Source: Alopecurus myosuroides
Lineage: Eukaryota > Streptophyta > Magnoliopsida > Poales > Poaceae
Reading direction: 5' to 3'
Assembly: GCA_028641055.1 (NCBI GenBank)
Contig: CM054062.1
Location: 23,506,536-23,570,535, forward strand
Length of the DNA stretch: 64,000 nt
In this document: in pieces, positions 46,753 through 57,378 of the stretch
Position numbering within the stretch: the first letter of the stretch is position 1
Layout of the letters: every line of letters begins with the position of its first letter
The notes under the pieces: model-generated
Told to the model about the DNA's origin: nothing
Seen by the model: the letters and a program-made list of their open reading frames with translations, nothing else
Databases searched by the model: none
Position numbers and translations under genes: made by a program

Positions 46753-47310
46753 CTACGGGTTAAAACCTCTGCGGAACCTTGCCATCTTTTTAGCTTCAGT
46801 GGACACCTCATCTCCAGCGTACCGAGCGAGGCGATTGAACTCACTCTGGTACCCGATGACGTCCAACTTGCCCTGCTTGAGTGAGCAAAACTCTTCATGC
46901 ATCCTTTCCATGAGACCATCTGGAATGTGGTGCTTCAGGAAGGCTTCCTTGAAACAACCCCATGTGACTGGTATCCCAGTTCTCATGGCCTGGAAGTTCT
47001 CCCACCAAGTAGCTGTCTGACCCTTCAGCAGATAGGAGGCATACTTGACCTTGTCTTCTTCAGCTACGTGAGCAATCTCCAGAGCCTTAGCTATCTCACG
47101 GATCCAGTCATCAGCGTCCAGAGGCTCGCGTGTGGCCACGAAAGCTCTTGGGCCCAGACTGAGAAACTCCTTGATGCTGACTCGTGGAGCTGCCTGGTTG
47201 TTGTGCTGATTAGTCTGAAACTGGGCCATCTGCGTCATGACTTGGGTCATCTGAGTCAACAGCTCCGCGATTGGCGGTGGCTCAGGCGCGTTGTTCCTTG
47301 TTGGCGGCAT
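46753..47310 (-). pseudogene. gag of A, N-terminal part, ended by a premature TAG
   Basis: Starts MPPTRNNAPEPPP with a glutamine-rich helix and then the retrotransposon gag domain (ADDWIREIAKALE, TATWWENFQAM, GYQSEFNRLARYA). The TAG at 46,753-46,755 comes after RRGFNP, and the same frame continues at once with LKYALTNVKANSF, so a single substitution (probably CAG to TAG) truncates gag. Gag would form the particle that packages element RNA. The upstream ORF stop lies 209 bases before the start. Confidence 0.93.
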
Positions 47311-47519
47311 CCTGAATGGAAACGCGTTTTAACACAACAATAGAAAAGGATAGACTTGGCAACCGAAAGAGAGAATATTCCGACGCATGAATAGATAACC
47401 AACAGGTACATCATCACATGTTCAAATACATCAGAATATCCAACACACCATAAATGGTTCGAATGCCAAAGGATAACTAAACATAGCTAAGAATGGATAC
47501 CTCGGTACTCCCATGCTCA

Positions 47520-48500
47520 TCACGCAGGACGGCGGCTAGGAGTACGGCGAGAGGTACGGTGAGGAGCACGCCCATGAAAGTAGGTGGAGCGACGATCCAC
47601 GTAGATCTGACGTGGTCTGAGACCGACTCTAGGCGTGGTGAAGTACATGGCGTCGACTCCCTGTGCTCCAAAGCGTGGAATCCCAGTGTAACCAGCACCA
47701 AGATTAAGGAGTGGACCTCTGATCGGCTCGTAACCTCCAGCATCTGGCAGAAGACGACCAACTGGCTGATCGAAACGTGCAAAGCGCTCGTCTCCAACAA
47801 AGTCTGTGGTGTAAGTCGCCAGACGAGTCAAAGCAAGGTAGAGCTGCTCTCTGACTGAAGCCAACTCCTGAGATAGTGTGCGGGCAACTGCGTCACTGTG
47901 CCTCACAAACTGAGCAGTGGTGTGCAGCCTGGAGTTATCATGCTCGTAAACATCCAAGTTGTCGTAGAGAGTGAAGTGAGCTCCCTCCGAAGTGATGTAA
48001 CCACGGGGAATGTGGCCATACATAGAATCATCAAATCCCCAGTAGTCAACACGAAGGACGGTGAGACTCACATAAGCTGCCTGCTGCACAGCCATATCCA
48101 CTGTGGAACCTACTGCCTCGTAGCGGTGGACTACGCTCATGCTGTCATCTGACAGAATGTAGACGATAGCCTGGTAGTAGGTCTGGTCAAACTCTCGCTG
48201 CTGCTCGTAGACCTGGTACTCTGGTGCCCAACGGAACCCCAGAAAAGTGACCATGTCCCTGAGCATCTCCGGATAACCGGCAGTGATCTCGCAACGAGTC
48301 ATACGAACCACCTGCGGGTAGAACCTGAGATCCATCTGCAGATGATCGGGGAAGTTTTGATTAGACGGCGGTAGAAGAACTGAAGTGGCAAGCAACAACA
48401 CGGTTTCAACGGACGAAAAGGATGTTGAGAAGAACAGGATATCGAAGCAACATTGGGGAAACACGAGACCAAACACTCCCGAGGTACTACGGAAACCCAT
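47520..48500 (-). CDS. Additional ORF upstream of gag in A, intact (326 codons), dsRNA-binding-domain-like
   Basis: Lies between the primer site and gag in sense orientation. The first 55 codons match leader sequence also present in B and C, so the real start is probably the Met at 48,333-48,335 (MDLRFYPQVV), giving about 271 residues. From there residues ~21-92 follow the alpha-beta-beta-beta-alpha order of a double-stranded-RNA-binding domain: PEMLRDMVTFLGF, PEYQVYEQQ, YYQAIVYIL, then AVGSTVDMAVQQAAYVSL, which mimics the G-x-S-x-K-x-A-K-x-x-A-A helix. The C-terminus is arginine-rich. Additional ORFs are known in plant Gypsy elements, but this assignment is my inference from pattern. It has no stop or frameshift although gag-pol has five lesions. 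Alternatively it could be a captured host-gene piece. Confidence 0.62.
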   Translation of the reverse strand: MGFRSTSGVFGLVFPQCCFDILFFSTSFSSVETVLLLATSVLLPPSNQNFPDHLQMDLRFYPQVVRMTRCEITAGYPEMLRDMVTFLGFRWAPEYQVYEQQREFDQTYYQAIVYILSDDSMSVVHRYEAVGSTVDMAVQQAAYVSLTVLRVDYWGFDDSMYGHIPRGYITSEGAHFTLYDNLDVYEHDNSRLHTTAQFVRHSDAVARTLSQELASVREQLYLALTRLATYTTDFVGDERFARFDQPVGRLLPDAGGYEPIRGPLLNLGAGYTGIPRFGAQGVDAMYFTTPRVGLRPRQIYVDRRSTYFHGRAPHRTSRRTPSRRPA

Positions 48501-48861
48501 CCGGGCTTCTAAAGGATAAATATCTACTGCTTAAGGAATAGAGGATCTGCTTCCGGGGCTTACACGCCTCCGTTCTCAATCGTGAGTAGGCAACATGATA
48601 AATCATGTCACAACCACCTCCATTCCTATGGTCTAGTAGATATAAACATCCTAGAGAAACCAGGATGCGAGAAATCCTAACTTGAAAGTTTAGATGAGAA
48701 GAGAAAACAACGTTGCACTTCCTTACCAGAAAAAAGGGAGGGTGGGTGGGGAAAGAAATAAAAGAACAGAATTCCTACTCTCACGTTTCATTTTTCCTAT
48801 ATAGCTACAAAATAGTTTCTAGACTCAACTGCGACCAGTAAAAGGGATCCTACAGGCAGAC
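48501..48861 (-). other. Leader of A between primer site and upstream ORF
   Basis: About 360 bp of leader that is strongly similar to the leaders of B (1,690-2,060) and C (30,230-30,680), so it probably holds packaging or dimerisation signals that the non-autonomous elements had to keep. Confidence 0.6.
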
Positions 48862-48875
48862 GGGCTCTGATACCA
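48862..48875 (-). other. Primer binding site of A
   Basis: Minus strand TGGTATCAGAGCCC two bases from the LTR end; initiator tRNA-Met type. Confidence 0.96.
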
Positions 48876-51800
48876 TTTGTCGCACCCGGACTTCTAGAGG
48901 ATACTCACAGTCCGCTAAACAGTAGATAACTGGCTTACGGGGCTTACCGGCACCCGCATCTCAATATGAGTAGGCCAACACGTAAACGTGTGACAACCAA
49001 TCTCTACTATTCATCGGCTGCGTAAACCATCCCATAGAAATCCGAGTACTTCCATTGACGTACTTCATAACATACACACATGGTACGTCAACGGCATTTG
49101 AACAAGTGATATCACAACAAATCTCTAAGACACAAACAAATAGAAATAAGTGGCAAATAACTCTCGCTAGAGCAGAGATAGCAAAATACAATCATCCAGA
49201 GGACACATGTCCCAACAAGTCATCATTACAACACAGCGGAAGCATCCAAAGTGTCTGAGTACAGACAAGATCCAAATAGGCCTAAGAGGCCGGAAACGAA
49301 AAGACGGAGCCCATCCACGATGTCTCGGATCCTGCCCGGGTCCGCTATCTACTCGTCAGCAGCCTCGTCATACTCCACGTAGTAGCCACCATGGGGATCC
49401 TCGGAAACGTAGTCTGCAGAACACGCAGCCCCAAAGGGGTCAGTACAGACGAGTACTGGCAAGCAAGACACACAAGATACCAAAGTGTACCCGGCAACAC
49501 CAAGTACAGATGCTTTGGGTTCAACGGAAGATAGATGATACAAAAGATGCGGCAGCGGGCTGCCTAACCAACTACAGAGACACGCTACAACATCCGGCTA
49601 AAAGAAGGGAATAAGATAGCGTATCGGAACCAACTATCACTATCCTCAAACAAACCCATCCTAGATCTCGCCCCTTATCCAAAGAAGCAACCCGAGGATA
49701 ACCCACACAGTTTGGATTAATGAAGGTTCAAGTTATTGTGTCAATAAATCTATTACTAGTCAAATTAGTATTAATTAGGTGTAAGTTGTCTAATCCTTGT
49801 TAGCCAGCCCTATCACCAAGTCATCCATAACCGCGGACAACACGGCTTCTCGAGAAGATTTAACCCTGCAGGGATGCACCAATTTGGCCGTACACGTAAG
49901 AATATCCCGCCAGACGGGGGATCAACCCACCAAGCGAGGTACTCAACACAACCCAACTCTTCTTCGCATCAAGCCCAAAGAACCCCGTGCAGTTGAGCGC
50001 ACGGCTAATCAAGCCCCACGAAGAAAAGGGGACCCTCATAGCACTCTAAGAACGTGTCTCCCTAAATGCCGACTACAAAAGTTACCACCCTGGCCTCGGG
50101 TTCGCACCTGCATATGCATGCGGCAAATGGAAAACCCGAACTAAATGAGGCGATTTGGACGAGATGCGAATCGAATCAAATTGAGGGGGGCGCCCATACA
50201 CGCTTCCCACATGCGGTTAGCGCGCTCATCATGGATCTAGAGGACAAGAACTTTTCCTGAGTTCGACACTAGAAGGCCTCAAAACCATACCCGGCCTCCT
50301 GTCGATGCCTTATCATCAAATTAGCATTACCTCAAACATTAACAGGTTGTTGTTTAAACATCGAGCCCCCAGAACATAATAAATATGGTAACAGAAATAA
50401 CGGACAACAGACTCGAGCATAAACAACCCTAAGCATGCTAGTAAGACACAGGCATCAAGCAACAGGGTTATAGGTGTGGAGGATAGGCTATTTCAGGGTT
50501 ACAGGACAACATGTGATAGGATCGGAACACAAGCAACAAATCTTAAGGCTAGCAGGATAGACAACGGAAAGTATCGATATCCAGTGTGGAAAGGACACAA
50601 TGGTTCATGTGAGTGAATACTTGCCTGCAAACTCAGTAGCCTGGTACTGGGCTAACTCCTCAGAAGTAGTGTCGTAAACCTCGTCTGTCTCAACGTCGTC
50701 GTCTATTCGAGAAGAAGCAAACAAACAACGCAGAGAGACAAACAATCAATAACATGGCATAATGCACAAACATGGGATGATGCATGACAATTTAACTGAT
50801 GCATCAAAGATAAACTAGTTGACATGGTAACATAATTAAATGGGCCCATATGCAATTTAGGTTGCATATGGAAAAACCCATGAATTAGGGTTGAATTAAA
50901 TGATCTACAACTAACCATCATGTGAAAGTTGATTATAATGATGCATGGATGAAGAAAACAATAAGAAAACAACATTAGCTTCAATTTGATATGTTGTTTA
51001 CCAAGTTTAGAAATTTATTTATTAAGTTATGAAATTTGGCTTCTTAAATGAGTTACACAAGCATTAGTTGTTTTCACCAATTTTAATTGTTCAAAATAGA
51101 TAACCAACTTTATATTTGGAAAGAACAAAAAATTTTAGGTGGAATACATGTTTCATTTGTTGACAATGGATTCAAAATGAATTAATTATGAATTAAACAA
51201 GTTTAAACAAGGTTTAAATGAATTTAATTCAAGTATGAAATTATTTGAATTTTTATTTATTCAGAACATTAAATAAAATTCATATTTGAAAAGATTATAC
51301 TTTTCTGGTTTGAAAACATATTTTATATGTTCAAAAAGAATTTAGTTTGACCAAGTTATGAATTTAGCAATTTTAAAGGATTTAAACAAGATTTGAATTA
51401 TTTAACCAATTTTAATTATTCAAATCAGGAAACAAAATTTATATTTGGAAAGCTTGTTCAATTTTGCATGGAAAACATATTTTATATGTGCCATTTGAAT
51501 TAAATTTGAATTAGTTATGAATTTGACCAAATTTGAAATAGTAGTTTGAATTTGAATTTTTTAAAACATTTGAAATGTTCAAAACAGTAAACAAATGGTT
51601 TAAACATGTAGAGAATTAAATTTGGTATGGAAAACATATTTTATTTATTAAATTTGGATTTGAAATGCACAAGTTATTTGAATTTGAATTTACAGGGGCT
51701 ATTTGGTGATTTTAAAAGTTTTACAATTGTTCCAGGGGCTTAGGTGCGAAAAGAATGTTTCAGAAAGGCCCCTGGAAACCTTTTTCCACGCAGCAGAGCA

Positions 51801-51943
51801 ACCCCTGGGTCACTGGCAGTGGGCCAGCGCCCAGCTGGCGCTGCGTGGCGCGCGTGTGGGTGCTTGCGTGGCCACCACTGCCAATGGCAGGTGGGGCCAG
51901 CGTGCACGCGCGGCAAAGTGCGCAAAAAGGTTGGATTAAACTG

Positions 51944-52010
51944 CGCGGCGGGGGATCGAACCCGCGAGCTAGCGCTGCGCGCCGTTAGATCTAGCCACTA
52001 CGGTGTGGAC
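51944..52010 (-). other. tRNA-like module in 5' LTR of A
   Basis: A-box-like GTAGTGGCTAGA (51,990-52,001) and perfect B box GGTTCGATCCC (51,952-51,962) on the minus strand. Confidence 0.7.
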
Positions 52011-52670
52011 CGAATCGTGACATTGGAAGCGCGCGCGTGGTTTTGAGGTAGATCTGCGGGGTGCGCGCTTAACTGACGAAACTGAACCCAATGTTCAGTC
52101 TGTGGCGGCAGCAGACGGCACGGCGGCGCGCGCTCACCGTCGATGACCACAAATTGGCGGGGCTAGGGTGTTGCGTGGGTGCAGATGCGATCTAGGAGCG
52201 ACAGGCGACACGTGCAAGGTAGAGGAAAAGAGCAGCAGAGGCACGATGGCATGCTCAGTGCGCGTTCATGGCGGAGGTGCTCGGTTCAGAACTCCACCTG
52301 CGCGGATACGCCACGGATCGTCGGGGAAACGGCTCGGATGGAAGCGGTGGCTCACCGTGAGTGTGTTGGAGTAGCCGAGAGGGGTTGCCGTGGACGAGGA
52401 CGACGAGATGACGACGAAGTTCAGTTCGGCCTGTGGGGAAGAAGAAGATGGCGTGGCTGATCCTGGTCTCCGATGCGCGAATCGAGGCGACGAGGAGGTA
52501 GACGTGGTCGCGGTGGTCGCTTCCGTGTGATCAACCGTGCCCGAGGTGCTCCATGGTGGCGTGGCGACGGCGGTGCCCCTCCCTGTTGCTCTCGAGATTT
52601 TTCAGAGGAAAGAAAGGGGAAGAACAGAGAGGAGAGGAGGTGATGGCGGCGCGAGGAAGGAAAGGAGAGG

Positions 52671-52712
52671 AGGGTTAGGGTTTCGGGCGCGCCCTCGGGG
52701 AGTAGATAAGGT
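52671..52712 (-). promoter_or_regulatory. Putative core promoter in 5' LTR of A
   Basis: The minus strand has CCTTATCTAC (TATA-like, about 52,702-52,711) followed by CGAAACCCTAACCC, a telo-box (52,671-52,683). Confidence 0.5.
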
Positions 52713-53878
52713 GGAGGGAGGAGCAGGTGGAGGGCGCGGTGTGTGCACTGCTGGCGTCAGGCGCAGCGTCAGCTGTACGGAGGAAGGAGAAAGGTAGGTG
52801 GGCCGCGCGCGCTGAGTGCTGGGGTGGAAGGTGGGCTGGGCTGGCCCAGCTGGCTGGCCTGGTCTGCCTCCCCCAGCCGTTTTCTGTTTTTTTTTTCTTT
52901 CTCTCTGTTTTTTTTTGCAGAAAAGAAAAAGGAAGAAAGAATGGTTTTGGGGATTTCAAAAATTTTGGGATAAATTTTTATAGGTTGTTATTTACAAAAG
53001 CACAGTTGTGCAACTTTTGCTTTTCAAAAATTTAAAGTTTGGTATTTGGCTATATTTGAATTATTGAACTTAAGCAAGTTTAAAGTTTGGAATTTCAAGT
53101 TTATTGGAAACAAATAAATGGTTTGATTTGCAAGTTTTATTTGAAACATTGTAACAGAACAAGTATGAAACAAATATATTTGAATTTTGGTTTGAAAATC
53201 AAATGGAAAAACAAATGAAAACAATTGCAATGCTTATGATGACATGATGCAAAACATAAATTAACAAAAAAGCAAACATTGTAGTGGTGTTTTTCATACT
53301 TGGGATGTTACAGAACTACTCACGCATCACCTTGGAGGCAGGCATGGTGATGAAGAGGCCTCCGTTGATGATCTCCTCTCCGGCAGGGTGCCAAGAGACA
53401 GCTTCAGACCCCCCCCCCCGATCTAGGGTTGACAACGACGGCGGCTGTGGAACTTTTCGTGGATTTTTTATCAGGTACCTAGGGTTTTCCTTCGGAGGGG
53501 AATAAATAGGCGAAAGGGTAATGTCGGTGGGCCACCAGGGTGGCCTCACCACCCCTAGGCGCGACCAAGGAGGGGCCGCGCCTGGCTATGGTGAGGGCCC
53601 CCGAGTGCCCGTCTTCGACTCCTCTTCGGACTTTTGGATGCTTCCGGGGAAAATAGGAACTTCGGGATTCGTGGGGCCCAATTCCGAGAATATCTCCAGA
53701 ACAACTTTTCTGAAAACAAAAAGAGGCAGAAAATAGGGAACTGACACTTGGCATCTTGTTAATAGGTTAGTCCCGGAAAACGTGTAAAAATGCTATAAAG
53801 AAGGGAGAAAACATGTAGCAATTGACATAATATCAACATGGAACATCAGAAATTATAGATACGTTGGAGACGTATCAA

Positions 53879-53894
53879 GCATCCCCAAGCTTAG
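53879..53894 (-). other. Polypurine tract of D
   Basis: The minus strand reads CTAAGCTTGGGGATGC next to the 3' LTR. Similar motifs recur at 55,855 and 55,914 in the interior. Confidence 0.85.
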
Positions 53895-56572
53895 TTCCTA
53901 CTCGTCCTCGAGTAGGTAAACGATAAAACAAAATAATTTCTGAGGTGACATGCTACCACATAATCTTGATCATAATATGTAAAGCAGAGCATGTAAACTA
54001 GGATCAAATGAACTAAATCTGTGATCTATATTTGATATCAACAAGTAATGCATAAACAAACAAGAAAGAAGTAAAACTTTTAATGAATCAATACTAAAAT
54101 ACTATCAACCGAGCAAAGTTTATTAGAGATGATTTCAGATTTCAAGAACAACAATATCATGCACGTCAAACGATCTTCACAACCCATGTTAGGATCAAGT
54201 CAAGCTTTCCACACGATGCAATGCTTGAATCTTAAACTATTTGCGCACTAAAAACAAGCAAGTGTTTTGTGTTGGTCCCTGCCACCGGGATGTTATGGCA
54301 AAAGAGAACATTATGGGGAGTTTGGAAGGTCAATGGAAGAAAGGCTCACAAAGCTGAAAGTGGTAATTACAACCGAAGCTATGCAAGGAGTAGGGTTTGC
54401 CACACAACGGATGCACATAGAGCTATAAGTGTATGAAAGCTCTCCAATGGAACTAGTGGGGTGCATCCAACTTGCTTGCTCACGAAGACCTAGAGCTCAT
54501 TTGAGGAGGCTCATCATTGGGATATACAAGCCAAGTTCTATAATGTAAAGTTTCCCACATAGTTATGAATGAATGATAATATGAAAACTTTCTCCAAACG
54601 GAAGCATTGGTGCTAAACATGAAGCACAAGTGTGGTATAAAGGATAGTGATGCGCCCCCTCTCTCTTTATTCTCTCTTTGGCCCTTTTTTCTTTTCTTTT
54701 TGGGCTTTTTCATTTTTAATTTTATTTGTATATCCTCACCGGTAGGGGCAACATCCTATATTACAATGAATCATCACACTTTTAGTACTCATAGCTCATA
54801 ATGGAATATCTCTGATGTATCCAACTGCATGCTCCTGCCAGTGTAGCAGTATGCATAAATAACCATGAAGCTCATCATCAAGTAACATAATGGAGGTGGA
54901 TGTTGTGCAGCAATATATCTCGGAATGGCTATGGAAATGCCATGATAGGTAGTTATGGTGGTTGTTTTGAGGAAGAATATATGGGCTTATGTGTAGGAGA
55001 ACAAAGTCCTCCCACGGTATTTGGATGCACTGGCGAAGTTTGCACCAACTCTCAATGTGAGAAAGGTCAATGCACAGTACCGAAGAGGCTAGAAATATGG
55101 ATGGTGGAAGTGCCAGGAACCGCAACATAGACTCACAAGTTAAAAGGTTGCAGCAAGCAAATCATATTTATAAGGCATAATGCAAATCACTCCAAGAGGG
55201 TCTGTGGCAGTGACAAGTCACTGTTAGCTACCCCGACCGTAGCGCGTAACAGAAGGCCGATAAAAAATGTATCACTCCTAGCAATCATATACCATTGTTT
55301 CTATCAGCTGGTAATTTAAGTGTGGAACAGTTTCAAGTTTCTTAGACCAACCATTAAAATTTTCTACTTACTATTCCTTCCCATTTATCCATTAAGCAAA
55401 TTAATATCTCAAAACAACAGCAGTTTCAAGTGAAGCAGTTTAGTGATCTACAAGACCATGCGAATTTTTCCACTATACCAACTACCACATAAGCATATCT
55501 ATTCTCAACCAAGCACATATATATGACAACAAAAACTCTCTCTAAGCATATAGCAATGAAAACTAGAGAGTACTAACAACTCTAAATAAGAGATGAATGC
55601 AAAACAGGAGCTAAATAAATACAGCAGCCAGGCAAAGATTAAGAATACAAAGTATTCCCATGAAAAAGCGGAGTGTGTCACTCTCCAATAAAGGAATGTT
55701 GGGGTCCAACCAAGCTTATTGCAAAAAATAAAAACAAACTGAAAGCAAAAATAAAAGACGCTCCAAGTAAAGCACATAAGATGTGACCGAATAAAATTAT
55801 AGTTTCACTAGAAGTGACATGATAATTTGTCGATGAAGAAGGGGATGCCTTGGGCATCCCCAAGCTTAGACGCTTGAGTCTTCTTGGAATTTGCTGGGAT
55901 GTACCACCAGGGCATCCCTAAGCTTAGGATCTTCACTCTTCTTGATCACGTCATATCATCCTCTTCTCTTGACCCTTGAAAACTTCCTTCACACCAAACT
56001 TCTCACAATCTTCATTAGCAACGTTAGTGCAATCGAAATAATAAATTCACATGGTTAAGTTTCAACACAAGACTAACACTCAAAAACACATTAGCTACTG
56101 TCACAACTTCTTTTAAAACTCTTTTTCTCAAAAGAATACCAAAATAAAGAGATTAAGATGCAAATGCAATTATTGGCAGAAATCTGTCAAAACAGGACAA
56201 CAGGTAAAGATGATTTTTTTCGAAAATCTTTTGTTGATCAAATAAAAAAGTGTTCAACTAAGAAAAGTTGCATAGCCCAGGATTACGCACAAAACAACTC
56301 AGGTCATTTGAATTTTCTGGGATTTTATACGAATTTAACAGTGGACAGCAGAAATCCGAAATATAGTCTCAACTTTCCACTAGAGGCTTTACTTGGCTCA
56401 ACAAAGACACAAAAGAAAATATGCAGCGGGGTTTCTAAGAAAATAGACAGCACCCAGGTGCAAAGAAAATAAAAATAAACGACGAAAAACGGGTTGAAAA
56501 TGGAGAAATAAAACGGGTTGTCTTCCGGTAGCGCTTTTCTTTAACGCCTTTCAGCTAGGCATAGAAAGCAAC
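53895..56572 (-). other. Non-coding interior of D
   Basis: 2.7 kb with no retroviral domain on either strand. It is AT-rich, and its ORFs are short and unlike known proteins. Two extra copies of the polypurine-like motif lie at 55,855-55,868 and 55,914-55,927. Pol is absent, so D depended on another Athila-like element. Confidence 0.75.
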
Positions 56573-57181
56573 TCAAGTATTTTCAAGTGAAGAAGCATCA
56601 AAATTAAGCTTAGAAATCTCCTCAACAATGAATTGTATTTCATCTATATAAGTTTTAGATGTCCCTTTATCAGCACTTTTAGGCACACTACTTTCATCAA
56701 ATGGGTTTGCGGGAACAATCCAATCAAAATTATTTTCTAGAGCTTCATGCATTCCTATCAATTTAAAGGGTATTGGTATTTTAATTTCCTTATCATTGGC
56801 TTTACATGGTGTGCTATTAACATCTACACATGATCCTGACATATCAAATCGGTTAAAAACTTTTCTAGCCTCAATGGCAACATCACCAAATTCTTTAAAA
56901 AAAAATTCTAGAATAAACTCTCTTTTTTCGCTATCCTTAATGTTATCAAGGTTGAGGAACAATTTTTGTATTATGGGATTAAGGTTAACAAACCTAGCTT
57001 CCAGCATACGAACTAGAGATGCTGCAACGGTTTCATAATCTGGAGCAAGTTCATCTAAGGATCTATCCTCAAATTCTTTGTGCTTACTAACATAATTAAA
57101 GAGCTCTCCAATATTATCTTTCCCAATTATATCACCGCTACCTATTGGTACGTCTTTCAAGGTAAACCTGGGTAGAATCAA
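56573..57181 (-). CDS. gag-like ORF of D (202 codons), function unknown
   Basis: The only substantial ORF in D starts about 170 bases after the primer site. It is acidic and helical: IGELFNYVSKHKEFEDRS, LDELAPDYETVAASLVRML, then an isoleucine/proline segment and a serine/lysine tail. No zinc knuckle, protease or RT motif is seen. Its position suggests a gag-derived protein, but no family is recognised. It is open from end to end, unlike the pol genes of E. Confidence 0.55.
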   Translation of the reverse strand: MILPRFTLKDVPIGSGDIIGKDNIGELFNYVSKHKEFEDRSLDELAPDYETVAASLVRMLEARFVNLNPIIQKLFLNLDNIKDSEKREFILEFFFKEFGDVAIEARKVFNRFDMSGSCVDVNSTPCKANDKEIKIPIPFKLIGMHEALENNFDWIVPANPFDESSVPKSADKGTSKTYIDEIQFIVEEISKLNFDASSLENT

Positions 57182-57351
57182 GATTAGAGATTAAACTAAG
57201 AGCAGAAAAGCAAAAAATAACAGCTATGAAGTAAACTATTTTTTGTGTGTTTTTGATATAAAGAAGCAAAAGAAGACAAAAATAAAAACAAGACAATAAA
57301 CAAATAAAGAGGTTGAGAGTGAGAGACTCCCCTAGCCAGAAGACTTCTTTC

Positions 57352-57369
57352 TCCCCGGCAACGGCGCCA
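57352..57369 (-). other. Primer binding site of D (tRNA-Asp type)
   Basis: The minus strand reads TGGCGCCGTTGCCGGGGA nine bases from the LTR end, the usual primer site of Athila-lineage elements. Confidence 0.92.
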
Positions 57370-57378
57370 GAAATTCTT

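Larger units (their letters stand above)
38412..53312 (-). mobile_element. Element A: complete chromovirus-type Gypsy retrotransposon, Tekay/Del-like (14.9 kb)
   Basis: Two LTRs of 4,466 and 4,435 bp (about 1% divergent by eye plus a ~31-bp indel), a perfect 5-bp duplication, an initiator-Met primer site, a polypurine tract, and an interior coding gag, CCHC knuckle, protease, RT, RNase H, integrase with GPF motif and a C-terminal chromodomain. Very long LTRs, the Met primer site and the chromodomain fit the Tekay/Del lineage. Two stop codons and three frameshifts break gag-pol, so this copy cannot move on its own. An additional intact ORF lies upstream of gag. Confidence 0.97.
48878..53312 (-). 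repeat. 5' LTR of A (4,435 bp)
   Basis: Matches 38,412-42,877 with about 1% substitutions by eye and a ~31-bp gap near 53,041. It carries the same set of modules. Confidence 0.96.
37317..53877 (-). repeat. 3' LTR of D, split by element A
   Basis: Segments 37,317-38,411 and 53,318-53,877 together match the 5' LTR 57,379-59,042. The uninterrupted counterpart of the insertion site is visible at about 58,484-58,505. An internal sequence near 37,374-37,391 is a well-preserved copy of the primer binding site (see the D findings). A TATA-like CCTATTTATTCC lies on the minus strand near 53,500. Confidence 0.92.

Noticed and set aside
46514..47020. 168-codon plus ORF opposite gag of A
   Set aside because: Antisense shadow of the real gag frame.
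54480..54713. Small Lys/Ser-rich ORF in the interior of D
   Set aside because: Short, no domain, in AT-rich sequence; not supported.
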